From Methylophilaceae bacterium (GTDB lineage: Bacteria; Pseudomonadota; Gammaproteobacteria; Burkholderiales; Methylophilaceae), in assembly GCA_905339275.1 (NCBI GenBank), contig CAJPFK010000004.1:395820-459819 (forward strand): DNA of 64,000 nucleotides. Direction: 5' to 3'. Both the position numbers and the translations under genes were made by a program. Shown here piece after piece: positions 8,568 through 17,844 of this stretch (position 1 is the first letter of the stretch; every line of letters begins with the position of its first letter). The notes beneath the pieces were generated by a model. It made no database searches. It was not told where the DNA came from and saw nothing but the letters and a program-made list of their open reading frames with translations.

Positions 8568-8595
8568 TTGACATAGTTAGCCAGCTAACTATAAT
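8568..8595 (+). promoter_or_regulatory. Strong sigma-70 promoter with an embedded MarR operator
   Basis: TTGACA (8568-8573), a 16-base spacer and TATAAT (8590-8595). A perfect palindrome, ATAGTTAG-CCAG-CTAACTAT (8573-8592), fills the spacer and overlaps both boxes, so a bound repressor would block polymerase. A start about seven bases past the -10 would lie only a few bases before the ATG at 8606, giving a nearly leaderless message. Confidence 0.8.
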
Positions 8596-8605
8596 GGAGC
8601 TAATT

Positions 8606-9112
8606 ATGTTGCAACTACGTGATCTACCCAGCAGGGAAACCCTGCAGAAATTTGCGCTGCGTTATCCGCAGGCCGATATCAGCGCGATTTCCGCCTTTCT
8701 GCATTTGCTGCGCGTAGCAACAGACCTGTCGATTGCGCTGGATGAATGCCTGAGCCGTCATGGCCTCCTGCAAGGCCGCTGGTGGGTGCTGATATTGTTG
8801 ATGCGTGAAGAAACCCTGACTGCAACGCCGTCGGTGCTGGCCGGCAAGGCCGGCGTAACCCGCGCCACGATGACGGGCCTGCTCGATGGCCTTGAGCGTG
8901 ATGGCCTTGTGGAGCGGCTGCTGGACGTCAATGACAGGCGCAGTATCTCGATCAAGCTGACGCAAGCTGGCCAGACCAGGCTGGACGAGGTGATGCCGGA
9001 TTATTACAGCCGTTTGCGCGCATGCATGGTGGACCTAGATGAGCAGGACCGCGAACGGCTGCACGATATATTGAATCTGATCAGTGGCGGAATAGCGGAG
9101 TTCAGCAAATAG
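8606..9112 (+). CDS. MarR-family transcriptional repressor
   Basis: This ~168-residue winged-helix regulator shows the MarR core: LLQGRWWVLILLMREE, the recognition helix AGKAGVTRATMTGLLDGLERDGLVERL, and the wing motif DVNDRRSISIKLTQAGQ. The start at 8606 is preferred over 8594 because 8594 lies inside the -10 box. It should repress its own promoter through the palindrome at 8573-8592. A near-copy at 9133-9152 links it to the following NTF2-like/EamA genes. The inducing ligand is unknown; an aromatic or toxic small molecule exported by the EamA protein is a reasonable guess. Confidence 0.88.
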   Translation: MLQLRDLPSRETLQKFALRYPQADISAISAFLHLLRVATDLSIALDECLSRHGLLQGRWWVLILLMREETLTATPSVLAGKAGVTRATMTGLLDGLERDGLVERLLDVNDRRSISIKLTQAGQTRLDEVMPDYYSRLRACMVDLDEQDRERLHDILNLISGGIAEFSK

Positions 9113-9132
9113 GCCACCGTTTTTTTATCGAT

Positions 9133-9152
9133 ATAGTTAGGCAGCTAATTAT
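9133..9152. promoter_or_regulatory. Second MarR operator
   Basis: ATAGTTAG-GCAG-CTAATTAT matches the 8573-8592 palindrome in all but two positions and lies 33 bases before the next gene's ATG. It indicates that the MarR protein also controls the downstream pair. Confidence 0.7.
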
Positions 9153-9184
9153 TTTTTAATCGTAATATCCATGAGGAGAAAGAG

Positions 9185-9565
9185 ATGCAAACAAGCGAAA
9201 TCAAATCCACTATTCTTGACATCAATGCACGTTGGGATGCCGCATTCAACGCACGGCAACCGGCACAGGTCGCTGCATTGTATGACACGGCTGCAACGGT
9301 TCTTCCTGCCGGTGCGGCACAAGTCTCCGGCGCTACGGCAATCCTGGATTTCTGGACAAAAACCATAGCGCAAGGCATCGTCGATCATAAAATCGAGATG
9401 CTCGAAGTTGGCGTTGATGGCAATCTTGCCTATCAGCGCGGTCTCTGGAGCGCAGCCGCTGTTGACGCAGAAGGCGTACGCCAGGAATTCAGCGGGAACC
9501 TGCATGTGCTGTATCGCCGTCAAAGCGACGGCAGCTGGAAAGCGCTTACGCATATCTGGAATTAA
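9185..9565 (+). CDS. SgcJ/EcaC-type NTF2-like (SnoaL/DUF4440 fold) protein
   Basis: This 126-residue protein has the NTF2-like cone fold pattern: an N-terminal helix (ILDINARWDAAFNARQPAQVAALYDTAATVLPAG), strands IEMLEVGVDGNLAYQRGLWS and NLHVLYRRQSDGSWKALTHIWN. Families with this fold include small-molecule isomerases and detoxifying enzymes. No specific reaction can be assigned. AGGAG lies eight bases before the ATG. Its position between a MarR operator and an EamA exporter suggests a response to a small molecule. Confidence 0.75.
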   Translation: MQTSEIKSTILDINARWDAAFNARQPAQVAALYDTAATVLPAGAAQVSGATAILDFWTKTIAQGIVDHKIEMLEVGVDGNLAYQRGLWSAAAVDAEGVRQEFSGNLHVLYRRQSDGSWKALTHIWN

Positions 9566-9593
9566 ACCGGTAGTTCCAACATAAGGGCTTGAT

Positions 9594-10508
9594 ATGTCAT
9601 GGACGTCGAATAAAGTTCGTGCGGTTGCCGCTTTGCTGCTGCTTTCCATCCTGTGGGGCTACAACTGGGTGGTGATGAAAAATGCACTGCTTGATGCCGG
9701 TGCGTTCCAGTTCGGCGCGCTGCGCACCTTTCTCGGTGCGCTGTGCCTGCTGGCCTTGATTGCCATCCTGCGCAAGCCCTTGCGCCCGAAGGAGATACCC
9801 ACGTTGATCCTCCTCGGCCTGCTGCAGACCAGCGGGTTTACCGGGCTCATCATCTGGGCGCTGGTGGAAGGCGGGGCAGGCAAGACGGCTGTCCTGACCT
9901 ATACCATGCCGTTCTGGGTCATGGTGATGGCCTGGCCGTTACTGGGCGAAAAAATCAAGGGTACGCAATGGCTGGCGGCGCTGTTCTCGGTCATGGGGCT
10001 GCTGTTCATTCTCGATCCGCTGCATCTTGGTACGGATCAGTTCAGTATGATGCTGGCCGTGCTGGCCGGGATCAGCTGGGCCCTGGCCGTGATGCTGGCG
10101 AAGAAACTGCATCAGCGTGCGCCCGAGCTGGATTTGCTCTCGCTGACGGCATGGCAGATGTTGTTCGGCTCGTTGCCCATCGTCGTTGTCGCATTCCTTG
10201 TGCCCGCACCGCCGATCAACTGGACGCCCTACTTCATCGGCGCTGTCGTATTCAACGCTGTTTTCTGCAACGCGCTCGCATGGCTGCTGTGGCTTTATGC
10301 CCTGCAGCGGCTGGAAGCAGGCGTGGCAAGCATGGTGACGCTGCTGGCACCGGTGATCGGCGTGCTTGCCGCCTGGTGGGAGCTCAAGGAGCAGCCCGCG
10401 CAGATGGAGCTTCTTGGCATGCTGTTTATCGTGGTATCGCTGATCATTATCTCCATTCGCGGCATGAAACAGCACGAGAAAATAGACGCTGCGATGGCAC
10501 AGGAATGA
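9594..10508 (+). CDS. EamA/DMT-superfamily inner-membrane transporter
   Basis: This 304-residue protein has ten predicted membrane helices in two EamA halves (about residues 10-140 and 155-290). The typical first-helix motif is LLLSILWGYNWVVMKNAL, and the second half contains LEAGVASMVTLLAPVIGVLAAWWELKEQ. DMT members export amino acids, nucleobases or drugs. It lies 28 bases after the NTF2-like gene and shares its MarR operator, so export of the MarR ligand or a related compound is inferred. Confidence 0.85.
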   Translation: MSWTSNKVRAVAALLLLSILWGYNWVVMKNALLDAGAFQFGALRTFLGALCLLALIAILRKPLRPKEIPTLILLGLLQTSGFTGLIIWALVEGGAGKTAVLTYTMPFWVMVMAWPLLGEKIKGTQWLAALFSVMGLLFILDPLHLGTDQFSMMLAVLAGISWALAVMLAKKLHQRAPELDLLSLTAWQMLFGSLPIVVVAFLVPAPPINWTPYFIGAVVFNAVFCNALAWLLWLYALQRLEAGVASMVTLLAPVIGVLAAWWELKEQPAQMELLGMLFIVVSLIIISIRGMKQHEKIDAAMAQE

Positions 10509-10521
10509 TGCCTGCCTGATA

Positions 10522-10530
10522 TGCTAAAAT
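10522..10530 (+). promoter_or_regulatory. Extended -10 element before yebC
   Basis: TGC-TAAAAT is an extended -10 box 33 bases upstream of the yebC ATG. No good -35 is visible, as expected for extended -10 promoters. Confidence 0.45.
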
Positions 10531-10563
10531 CATACGTATTTCAGACAGTCATCAGGGTACAAC

Positions 10564-11289
10564 ATGGCAGGACATTCCAAATGGGCCAATATTCAGCATC
10601 GTAAAGGCCGTCAGGATGCAAAGCGCGGGAAAATCTTCACCCGCTTGATCAAGGAAATCACGGTCGCTGCCCGCATGGGCGGCGGCGATGTGGCAACCAA
10701 TCCAAGGTTGCGCATGGCAGTAGATAAAGCCAAGAGCGAATCCATGCCGAAAGACAACATCGAGAACGCAATCAAGCGCGGCTCCGGCACGCTCGAAGGC
10801 GTGAATTACGAAGAAGTGCGCTACGAAGGCTACGGCATCGGCGGCGCTGCCGTGATGGTTGATTGCCTGACGGACAACAAGCAGCGCACGGTTGCCGATG
10901 TGCGCCATGCTTTCAGTAAATACGGCGGCAATCTGGGCACTGACGGCTCGGTCGCCTTCATGTTCAAGCATTGCGGCGTCATTCTGTTCGAGCCGGGAGC
11001 CAGTGAAGACCAGGTCATGGAGATCGCGCTGGATGCCGGTGCGGAAGATATCATCACGGACGAAGACGGCAGTATCGAAGTCATCACCCAGCCCAATGAT
11101 TTCCAGGCGGTGAAGGATGCGCTGGAAGCCGCCGGGCTCAAGCCAGTTCTGGGCGAAATCACCATGCGCGCTTCAACGGAAACCGTTTTTACCGGCGACG
11201 ATGCGGTGAAGATGCAGAAATTGCTGGATGCGCTGGATGATCTCGACGACGTGCAGGAAGTGTATACCTCGGCTGCCATAGAAGAGTGA
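10564..11289 (+). CDS. yebC: YebC/PmpR (TACO1) family protein
   Basis: This 241-residue protein begins [21 protein letters not shown], the family hallmark, and carries the conserved [18 protein letters not shown] and [14 protein letters not shown] segments. YebC proteins were long called transcriptional regulators; bacterial and mitochondrial relatives act on ribosomes stalled at proline runs. It is the first gene of a yebC-ruvC-ruvA-ruvB cluster and overlaps ruvC by 4 bases. Confidence 0.93.
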   Translation: MAGHSKWANIQHRKGRQDAKRGKIFTRLIKEITVAARMGGGDVATNPRLRMAVDKAKSESMPKDNIENAIKRGSGTLEGVNYEEVRYEGYGIGGAAVMVDCLTDNKQRTVADVRHAFSKYGGNLGTDGSVAFMFKHCGVILFEPGASEDQVMEIALDAGAEDIITDEDGSIEVITQPNDFQAVKDALEAAGLKPVLGEITMRASTETVFTGDDAVKMQKLLDALDDLDDVQEVYTSAAIEE

Positions 11290-11831
11290 CGGCAATCCGC
11301 ATCCTTGGCATAGACCCCGGGCTGAGGCTCACCGGCTTTGGCGTCATCGAAAAAACCGGCGAGAAGTTGAGTTACATCTCTAGCGGCACCATCAAAACGA
11401 CGACAGGCAAGGGTGCGGATATCGAGGACCTGCCCAGTCGTTTGAAAATTATCCTGGATGGCCTGTTCGAAGTGATCGACACTTACGCGCCTGAACAGGT
11501 TGCCGTCGAAAAGGTCTTTGTTAATGTGAACCCGCAATCCACGCTTTTGCTCGGGCAGGCACGCGGCGCGGCGATCAGCGCCGCAGTCATCAGAAATCTG
11601 ACTGTGGCGGAATACACTGCCTTGCAGGTCAAGCAGTCCGTGGTCGGTAACGGTCATGCCGCCAAGGAGCAGGTGCAGGAGATGGTCAAGCGGCTGCTGA
11701 AGCTGCCGGCCAATCCCAGCCCGGATTCCGCCGATGCGCTGGCCTGCGCGATTTGCCATGCGCATGGCGGACAGGGGATGGGTAAACTCGCAACTGCGGG
11801 TTTTCGTGTACGTGGCGGTAGGCTAATATAA
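11286..11831 (+). CDS. ruvC: Holliday junction resolvase RuvC
   Basis: This 181-residue endonuclease resolves Holliday junctions in the RuvABC complex. It starts at a GTG that overlaps the yebC stop (GTGA). The catalytic carboxylates are recognisable: [15 protein letters not shown] (first Asp), VAVEKVFV (Glu), and the C-terminal [16 protein letters not shown] (two Asp). Length is normal. Translational coupling to yebC and clustering with ruvAB are typical of betaproteobacteria. Confidence 0.95.
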   Translation: MTAIRILGIDPGLRLTGFGVIEKTGEKLSYISSGTIKTTTGKGADIEDLPSRLKIILDGLFEVIDTYAPEQVAVEKVFVNVNPQSTLLLGQARGAAISAAVIRNLTVAEYTALQVKQSVVGNGHAAKEQVQEMVKRLLKLPANPSPDSADALACAICHAHGGQGMGKLATAGFRVRGGRLI

Positions 11832-11861
11832 ACTTATGTCGTTATTTTCAAGAAAGTCGCC

Positions 11862-12443
11862 ATGATCGGTCGCCTCAACGGTGTCCTGCTGGAAAAAACG
11901 CCGCCTTTGGTGCTGATCGACGTCAACGGCGTCGGTTACGAGTGCGAAGTGCCGATGAGCACCTTCTACAATCTGCCTGCCATTGGCGAGAGGGTGGTCT
12001 TGCTGACCCAGTTCATCGTGCGTGAAGATGCGCAATTGCTGTACGGTTTCGGCAGCGACCGTGAGCGTCTCACTTTCCGCCAGTTGCTCAAGGTCAACGG
12101 TGTCGGTGCCAAGTCGGCGCTTTCCATCCTGAGCGGGCTATCCGTTGACGACCTGGTGCAGGCGGTTGCCTTGCAAGATGCCGCGCTGCTGACGCGCGTG
12201 CCAGGTGTGGGCAAGAAAACGGCGGAAAGGCTGCTGCTCGAACTCAAGGATAAATTCTCCATCGACGGCATGGCCATCACACAGGGCGGGCACGGTAAAT
12301 CTGCCAGCGGGGACGTGCTGAATGCACTGCTGGCGCTGGGTTACAACGAGCGTGAGGCACTGGCGGCAGTTAAGCTGCTGCCAGCCGAAGTCGCCGTTTC
12401 CGACGGCATCAAACAAGCGCTGAAATCGCTTTCCAAGACTTAA
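11862..12443 (+). CDS. ruvA: Holliday junction DNA helicase subunit RuvA
   Basis: This 193-residue protein has all three RuvA domains: the N-terminal OB fold ([31 protein letters not shown]), two helix-hairpin-helix motifs ([34 protein letters not shown]), and the C-terminal RuvB-binding domain ([19 protein letters not shown]). It binds four-way junctions as a tetramer and loads RuvB. The ruvB ATG follows its stop by three bases. Confidence 0.95.
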   Translation: MIGRLNGVLLEKTPPLVLIDVNGVGYECEVPMSTFYNLPAIGERVVLLTQFIVREDAQLLYGFGSDRERLTFRQLLKVNGVGAKSALSILSGLSVDDLVQAVALQDAALLTRVPGVGKKTAERLLLELKDKFSIDGMAITQGGHGKSASGDVLNALLALGYNEREALAAVKLLPAEVAVSDGIKQALKSLSKT

Positions 12444-12446
12444 GCC

Positions 12447-13484
12447 ATGATAGAAACCGACCGCCTGATCACTCCCGCCGCGCAAAGTCCCCAGGAAGAA
12501 GCGATCGAACGCGCGCTGCGGCCGAAAGTGCTGGATGAATATATCGGCCAGGAAAAAGCGCGCGGACAACTGGAGATTTTCATCAATGCCGCAAGAGGGC
12601 GTTCCGAGGCGCTCGATCACGTGCTGCTTTTCGGGCCGCCGGGGCTGGGCAAGACCACGCTGGCGCATATCATTGCCAGAGAAATGGGCGTCAACCTGCG
12701 CCAGACATCAGGCCCGGTACTGGAACGCGCCGGCGACCTCGCTGCATTGCTCACCAACCTCGAACCCAACGACGTGCTCTTCATCGACGAGATTCACCGT
12801 TTATCGCCCGTCGTCGAGGAAATTCTGTACCCGGCGATGGAAGATTACCGCTTGGACATCATGATCGGCGAAGGCCCGGCGGCGCGGTCCGTACGCCTGG
12901 ACCTGCCGCCTTTCACGCTGGTCGGCGCCACGACGCGTGCCGGTATGCTGACCAACCCGCTGCGCGACCGTTTCGGCATCGTATCGCGGCTTGAGTTTTA
13001 TACTTCAGAAGAACTTGCGCGTATCGTCCATCGTTCCGCCGATCTGCTGGAAGTGGCCATGCAGGAAGCCGGCGCATTGGAAATTGCCAAGCGCTCACGT
13101 GGCACGCCGCGTATTGCCAACCGCCTGTTACGCCGCGTGCGCGATTATGCCCAGGTCAAAGGCGATGGCACGGTCGATTCCGGAATTGCGGATGCAGCGC
13201 TCAAGATGCTGGATGTCGACAAGCTCGGTTTCGATGTCATGGACAGGAAGCTGCTGCAAGCGGTGCTGGAGAAATTCGGCGGCGGCCCGGTCGGGCTGGA
13301 TAACCTGGCGGCAGCGATCGGTGAGGAACGCGATACGATAGAGGATGTGCTGGAACCCTACCTGATTCAGCAAGGCTATTTGATGCGCACGCCGCGCGGG
13401 CGCGTTGCAACGCAACTCGCCTATCAGCATTTCGGCCTGGCGGTGCCGGGCAATCTTGCCAATGGAACGCTCTGGCAGGAATGA
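12447..13484 (+). CDS. ruvB: Holliday junction branch-migration ATPase RuvB
   Basis: This 345-residue AAA+ motor has the expected RuvB sequence: the N-terminal [16 protein letters not shown], Walker [10 protein letters not shown], Walker [12 protein letters not shown], sensor-1 GATTRAGML, the arginine finger region [16 protein letters not shown], and a winged-helix C-terminus ending in a [13 protein letters not shown] signature. It pumps DNA through the RuvA tetramer. It overlaps ybgC by 4 bases (ATGA), joining recombination and tol genes in one transcript. Confidence 0.96.
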   Translation: MIETDRLITPAAQSPQEEAIERALRPKVLDEYIGQEKARGQLEIFINAARGRSEALDHVLLFGPPGLGKTTLAHIIAREMGVNLRQTSGPVLERAGDLAALLTNLEPNDVLFIDEIHRLSPVVEEILYPAMEDYRLDIMIGEGPAARSVRLDLPPFTLVGATTRAGMLTNPLRDRFGIVSRLEFYTSEELARIVHRSADLLEVAMQEAGALEIAKRSRGTPRIANRLLRRVRDYAQVKGDGTVDSGIADAALKMLDVDKLGFDVMDRKLLQAVLEKFGGGPVGLDNLAAAIGEERDTIEDVLEPYLIQQGYLMRTPRGRVATQLAYQHFGLAVPGNLANGTLWQE

Positions 13485-13900
13485 GCAGTTTTCACTGGCC
13501 GATTCGCGTCTACTATGAAGACACCGATGGCGGTGGCGTCGTTTATCACGCCAACTACCTTAAATTCATGGAGCGTGCCAGAACGGAGTGGCTGCGCAGC
13601 CTGGGGTTTGAGCAGACCGAACTAAAATCCGGAATGGGAATCATCTTTGTCGTACGCGGGATTGATATACAATATAAGCGTCCCGCCAGTTTTAACGATG
13701 CACTGACTGTAGTCACCACCATTTCTAAAACCGGACGCAGCTTATTAGTGTTTGAACAAATCGTACAACGCAACAATCAAATAATGACGCAGGCAACGGT
13801 CGAAGTTGCCTGCGTCAGCGCAGCCGACTTCAAGCCCGTGAGTATTCCCCAACCTATCCGCCTCGCCATGCAGGCAATTTATGCAAACAATGGAGTCTGA
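13481..13900 (+). CDS. ybgC: Tol-Pal-associated acyl-CoA thioesterase YbgC
   Basis: This 139-residue hot-dog-fold thioesterase has the 4HBT/YbgC signature [31 protein letters not shown], which contains the catalytic Asp and helix, followed by the [16 protein letters not shown] strand. YbgC hydrolyses short-chain acyl-CoA or acyl-ACP and is linked to phospholipid metabolism near the Tol complex. It is the first gene of the tol-pal cluster and ends directly at the tolQ ATG. Confidence 0.92.
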   Translation: MSSFHWPIRVYYEDTDGGGVVYHANYLKFMERARTEWLRSLGFEQTELKSGMGIIFVVRGIDIQYKRPASFNDALTVVTTISKTGRSLLVFEQIVQRNNQIMTQATVEVACVSAADFKPVSIPQPIRLAMQAIYANNGV

Positions 13901-14590
13901 ATGAACCCGACTGATATACATGCCACCACCGATATGTCGATTGTCGCGCTGGTATCCGGGGCGAGTACCCCGGTACAACTGGTGATGGTCATTCTGGTGC
14001 TGGCCTCGATGGTGTCCTGGTGGTATATCTTCATCAAGTTCTTCACCCTGAAACGCTCGGACAGGGAAGCGGAAGATTTTGAAAACAAATTCTGGTCGGG
14101 CGGCGATCTCAATAAACTCTACGAGAGCGTGACGGCAGGCCGCCGCAAGCCGCAAGGCATCGCCAGCATGTTTGAGGCCGGCTTCAAGGAATATGCGAGG
14201 CTGAAGCGTCAGAGCGGCCTTGAGGTAAGCGATGTGATGGAAGGTTCGCGCCGTGCCATGCGTGCCGCCTATAACCGCGAGATGGACGACCTGGATGCGC
14301 ATTTGCCGTTTCTTGCCTCTGTCGGTTCCGTCAGCCCGTATATTGGCCTGCTGGGGACGGTATGGGGCATCATGAATGCCTTTCTCGGCCTGGCCAACAC
14401 CGCGCAAGCCACGCTTGCGCAAGTCGCCCCCGGCATCGCCGAAGCGCTGATTGCAACCGCCATCGGCCTGTTTGCCGCGATCCCGGCCGTGATTGCCTAT
14501 AATCGCTTTGCTTCCTCCGTGGATCGCCTGTCGGTACGTTACGAGAGCTTCATGGAAGAATTCACCAACATACTGCAACGCAAGGCCTGA
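13901..14590 (+). CDS. tolQ: Tol-Pal proton channel subunit TolQ
   Basis: This 229-residue ExbB/TolQ/MotA-family inner-membrane protein has three membrane helices (about residues 20-45, 130-160, 170-195), including VGSVSPYIGLLGTVWGIMNAF and PGIAEALIATAIGLFAAIPAVIAYN, which line the proton path with TolR. With TolR it energises TolA for outer-membrane constriction during division. It abuts ybgC without a gap. Confidence 0.95.
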   Translation: MNPTDIHATTDMSIVALVSGASTPVQLVMVILVLASMVSWWYIFIKFFTLKRSDREAEDFENKFWSGGDLNKLYESVTAGRRKPQGIASMFEAGFKEYARLKRQSGLEVSDVMEGSRRAMRAAYNREMDDLDAHLPFLASVGSVSPYIGLLGTVWGIMNAFLGLANTAQATLAQVAPGIAEALIATAIGLFAAIPAVIAYNRFASSVDRLSVRYESFMEEFTNILQRKA

Positions 14591-14593
14591 GCC

Positions 14594-14992
14594 ATGACGC
14601 GCCGTAAATCCCGCCGCATGATGAACCAGATCAACGTCGTGCCCTATATCGACGTGATGCTGGTACTGCTGGTGATTTTCATGGTGACCGCGCCGATGAC
14701 CAATCCCGGCGTGGTTGAACTGCCCCAGGTCGGGCAAGCCCTGAAACAGCCGACGGCGCCTCTGGTGCTGAGTGTCAAGGCCGACAAGCGTATCGAGCTG
14801 GACGGTAAGCTCATGCAGCGGGATGAACTGCTGTTTGTCATTCGTACCCAACTGGAAAAAGACCCGCAACGGTCTGTCGTGATCGCTGCCGACAAAAACG
14901 TCAATTACGGTGAAGTGATCGGCGTAATGGATTTGATGAAACAGGGGAAAGTGGAAAAGGTTGGCCTGCTCCTGAGCCCGGCACCCAATTAA
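14594..14992 (+). CDS. tolR: Tol-Pal proton channel subunit TolR
   Basis: This 132-residue ExbD/TolR protein has a short cytoplasmic basic tail (RRKSRRMMNQINVVPYIDVMLVLLVIFMVTAP) and a single membrane helix containing the essential Asp of IDVMLVLLVIF, plus a periplasmic domain ending GKVEKVGLLLSP. Slightly shorter than E. coli TolR (142) but intact. Begins three bases after tolQ. Confidence 0.95.
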   Translation: MTRRKSRRMMNQINVVPYIDVMLVLLVIFMVTAPMTNPGVVELPQVGQALKQPTAPLVLSVKADKRIELDGKLMQRDELLFVIRTQLEKDPQRSVVIAADKNVNYGEVIGVMDLMKQGKVEKVGLLLSPAPN

Positions 14993-14998
14993 CTCTCT

Positions 14999-15772
14999 AT
15001 GATACGTGCCCATGAGAACCCGATAGCCCTGAAGGCGGGTGCACTTTCTTTATTGGTGCACATCATTTTATTGGGGCTGTTGCTGTTTTCGTTCAACTGG
15101 AAAGTGGTTCAGCCGGCCAGTGTGGCGACTGTCGAGTTATGGGATGCGTTGCCGGCCAAACCGGTCGTGCCCAAACCCGCACCGAAAATCGAGCCGCCCA
15201 AACCTGCGCCGAAAGCCGAGGTGAAGCCGGAGCCGAAACCGGAGCCGGTTCCGGAACCCAAGGCCGAGATACAGGTGAAGAGAGAACCGCCCAAACCCAA
15301 GGAAGAACCAAAAAAACCGGACCCGAAAATCAAGGAGCTGGAAGAAAAGAAAAAACAGCTTGCCGAACAGGCGCGCGAGAAAAAGGCACTGGAAGACCTG
15401 AAGAAAGCCATGCTTGAGGAAGATGCTTCCAGGCCGGAGGCCAGCCCCAACCCGCCGGGCCCGCAGACTGCACCAGCGGTGAACAGGGGCGAGGTCGATA
15501 AATACATCAACATGATCAACAACAAGATCCGGCGCAATGTAAACACCCAGCTATGCGGCACCGGGGACCCAGAGCTGGAATTTGCAATTTCACTGGCGCC
15601 GACCGGGGATGTCCTTGGTGCGCCGAAGATGCTCAAAAGTAGCGGGATGAGTCCTTGTGATGAGTCGGTCGAGCGTGCGATTCTGCTTGCGCAACCTTTG
15701 CCCGTACCGCCCCAGGCAGATTTATTTGCACAATTCAGGGATTTGAAACTTAAATTTCATCCTAATCGTTGA
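14999..15772 (+). CDS. tolA: Tol-Pal periplasm-spanning protein TolA
   Basis: This 257-residue TolA has an N-terminal membrane anchor (about residues 13-33, LSLLVHIILLGLLLFSF). A Pro/Lys/Glu-rich rod (residues 50-130, first PKPAPKIEPPKPAPK then a Lys/Glu helix) spans the periplasm. The C-terminal TolA domain has the conserved cysteine pair (LCGTGDPE, MSPCDESVERAI). It is shorter than E. coli TolA (421), but short rods are common in betaproteobacteria. It links TolQR to TolB and Pal. Confidence 0.93.
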   Translation: MIRAHENPIALKAGALSLLVHIILLGLLLFSFNWKVVQPASVATVELWDALPAKPVVPKPAPKIEPPKPAPKAEVKPEPKPEPVPEPKAEIQVKREPPKPKEEPKKPDPKIKELEEKKKQLAEQAREKKALEDLKKAMLEEDASRPEASPNPPGPQTAPAVNRGEVDKYINMINNKIRRNVNTQLCGTGDPELEFAISLAPTGDVLGAPKMLKSSGMSPCDESVERAILLAQPLPVPPQADLFAQFRDLKLKFHPNR

Positions 15773-15865
15773 AACTAGGACATAATTCGCGTCTTGGCAA
15801 GTTCATGGCTGTGTTCCGTGGCTGCACAAGGGAACTTTGCATTATTTTTTACCACTAAATTGACT

Positions 15866-17164
15866 ATGACAATCACACATACGCTACGTCGCCTGTTTGC
15901 AGGCCTTGTTTTAATGTTGTTGCCATTCACCAGCCATGCGGCGCTTACGATCGAGATCGTCGGTGGCGCGGCGCAGCAGATTCCCATTGCTATCGTTCCC
16001 TTTGCGCAGCCTGCCAGCCTTCAAACCGCCCAGCAGGATACGCTTGCCAACATCATTGGCGCCGACCTGCGGCGCAGCGGCCTGTTCAGGGTGCTGGAAA
16101 CCCGCGGCGTGGCAAACCAGCCTACGGACATATCCCAGGTACGGTACCCGGAATGGGCGGCTTTGCAGGCCCAGGCGTTGACGATAGGCAATGTGGAAGC
16201 ATTGCCGGGTAATCGTTTGAAAGTGACATTCAGACTGCTTGATGTGCTCAAGCAGAATCAGTTGGTGGGCATGGAATACAATATTGCGCCGAATCAGCTC
16301 CGCATGACGGCGCACAAGATCGCGGATGTCATTTATGAAAAACTGACAGGCGAGACAGGTGTTTTTGCGACCCGTATCAGCTATGTCTCCAAAGTCGGCA
16401 AGCGTTATACACTGCAAGTGGCGGATGCAGACGGCTTCAGCCCACAGACCGTGGTCTCCTCGGCAGAACCGATTATTTCGCCGACCTGGTCGCATGATGG
16501 CACAAAACTCGCTTACGTATCATTTGAGCGGAAGAAGCCGATTGTCTTCATCCAGTCGCTGGTGTCAGGCCAGCGTACGGTTCTGGCAAACTTCAAGGGA
16601 AACAACAGCGCACCCTCTTGGTCGCCGGACGACAGGAAACTGGCAATCGTGCTCACCCATGGTGCAAATTCGCAGATTTACACGATAAATGCAGACGGAA
16701 CCGGATTGCAGCAGATTACCAGGACAACCGCGATTGATACCGAGCCTGTATGGTCGCCTGATGGCAGTTCCATCTTCTTTACCTCCGATCGTGGAGGTTC
16801 TCCCCAGATATACCGGATGCCGGCTTCTGGCGGACAGGCACAGCGCGTGACCTTCGATGGAAGTTATAATGTCAGCCCAAGATTGTCACCGGATGGTAAG
16901 TCACTTGCCTATATCAAACGAGACGAGGGCAGGTTCCGCGTAGCATTGCAGGATCTGGCCACGGGGCAGGTGCAAGTGCTCAGCGATACTGCCCGCGACG
17001 AGTCCCCGAGCTTTGCCCCGAATGGCCGCATGCTTCTCTATGCCACTTCCATGGGTGGCAAGGGTACGCTGGCTGCTGTATCCGCCGATGGCCGCGTCAA
17101 GCAACGGCTCAGCGATACCGGCGGCGACGTGCGCGAACCCGCATGGGGTCCGCGAGTAAACTAA
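15866..17164 (+). CDS. tolB: Tol-Pal periplasmic beta-propeller TolB
   Basis: The ATG at 15866 gives a 432-residue protein with a good signal peptide (MTITHTLRRLFAGLVLMLLPFTSHA). The N-terminal domain (ALTIEIVGGAAQQIPIAIVPF) binds TolA. The C-terminal six-bladed propeller shows repeated WSPDG/LSPDG motifs (SPTWSHDGTKLAYVSF, EPVWSPDGSSIFFTSDRGG) and binds Pal. Longer upstream frames lack a ribosome-binding site. A 130-base gap separates it from pal. Confidence 0.95.
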   Translation: MTITHTLRRLFAGLVLMLLPFTSHAALTIEIVGGAAQQIPIAIVPFAQPASLQTAQQDTLANIIGADLRRSGLFRVLETRGVANQPTDISQVRYPEWAALQAQALTIGNVEALPGNRLKVTFRLLDVLKQNQLVGMEYNIAPNQLRMTAHKIADVIYEKLTGETGVFATRISYVSKVGKRYTLQVADADGFSPQTVVSSAEPIISPTWSHDGTKLAYVSFERKKPIVFIQSLVSGQRTVLANFKGNNSAPSWSPDDRKLAIVLTHGANSQIYTINADGTGLQQITRTTAIDTEPVWSPDGSSIFFTSDRGGSPQIYRMPASGGQAQRVTFDGSYNVSPRLSPDGKSLAYIKRDEGRFRVALQDLATGQVQVLSDTARDESPSFAPNGRMLLYATSMGGKGTLAAVSADGRVKQRLSDTGGDVREPAWGPRVN

Positions 17165-17294
17165 AGGGGACCATTCCGGATGGTTGGCGCCATAAATTAC
17201 GCTGACGTTTCCGCTATCGCGCATTTATGCTGTAAGGTTATGTTTTATTGATTTATTTGTAGACAAGTTGTTTTAACTATCAAGGAGAGAAATA

Positions 17295-17831
17295 ATGAAT
17301 AAGGGTCTAATTGGAACTATTTTGCTGGCAGTCATGCTTACCGCGTGTTCGAGCAAGCCCATGAAAGATGCCCCTGCTGGTGTTGAAGACAAGAGTCCTG
17401 CAGTTTCCAGCAGCACTGGTGATGCAAGCGACAGCGCAGCTACTTCAGGCGTAACCAGCTCGGATGTCGGCTACAACCCATTGAAAGACCCAAGCAACAT
17501 CCTGTCCAAACGCAGCATCTATTTCGATTTCGACAAGGATGAAGTCAAGGCGGAATATCGCCCATTGATCGAAGCGCATGCCAATTACCTGAATCAGAAC
17601 GGCAGCGCCAGCGTTGTACTGCAAGGCCATGCCGACGAACTCGGTACTCGCGAATACAACCTGTCTCTGGGTCAACGCCGTTCCGCTTCCGTCAAGAAAG
17701 TGCTGAACCTGCTGGGCGTACAGGACAAGCAGATTGAGACAGTCAGCTATGGTGAAGAAAAAGCGACTGGTACTGATGAAGCCAGCCGTCAGCAAGACCG
17801 TCGCGTTGATATCGTTTACCAAGGCGAGTAA
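17295..17831 (+). CDS. pal: Peptidoglycan-associated lipoprotein Pal
   Basis: This 178-residue outer-membrane lipoprotein has the lipobox LTAC at Cys-18. A low-complexity linker follows, then the OmpA-like domain (RSIYFDFDKDEVKAEYRPLIEAHANYL, LQGHADELGTREYNLSLGQRR) that binds diaminopimelate in peptidoglycan. AAGGAGAG lies well placed before the ATG, and a separate promoter in the preceding AT-rich 130 bases is likely. Confidence 0.95.
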   Translation: MNKGLIGTILLAVMLTACSSKPMKDAPAGVEDKSPAVSSSTGDASDSAATSGVTSSDVGYNPLKDPSNILSKRSIYFDFDKDEVKAEYRPLIEAHANYLNQNGSASVVLQGHADELGTREYNLSLGQRRSASVKKVLNLLGVQDKQIETVSYGEEKATGTDEASRQQDRRVDIVYQGE

Positions 17832-17844
17832 TTAGAGATTGCCC

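Noticed and set aside
13745..15013. Long minus-strand open frame (422 codons) under tolQ/tolR
   Set aside because: It is antisense to well-conserved tol genes, His/Gln-rich as expected for a GC-driven shadow, and has no domain.
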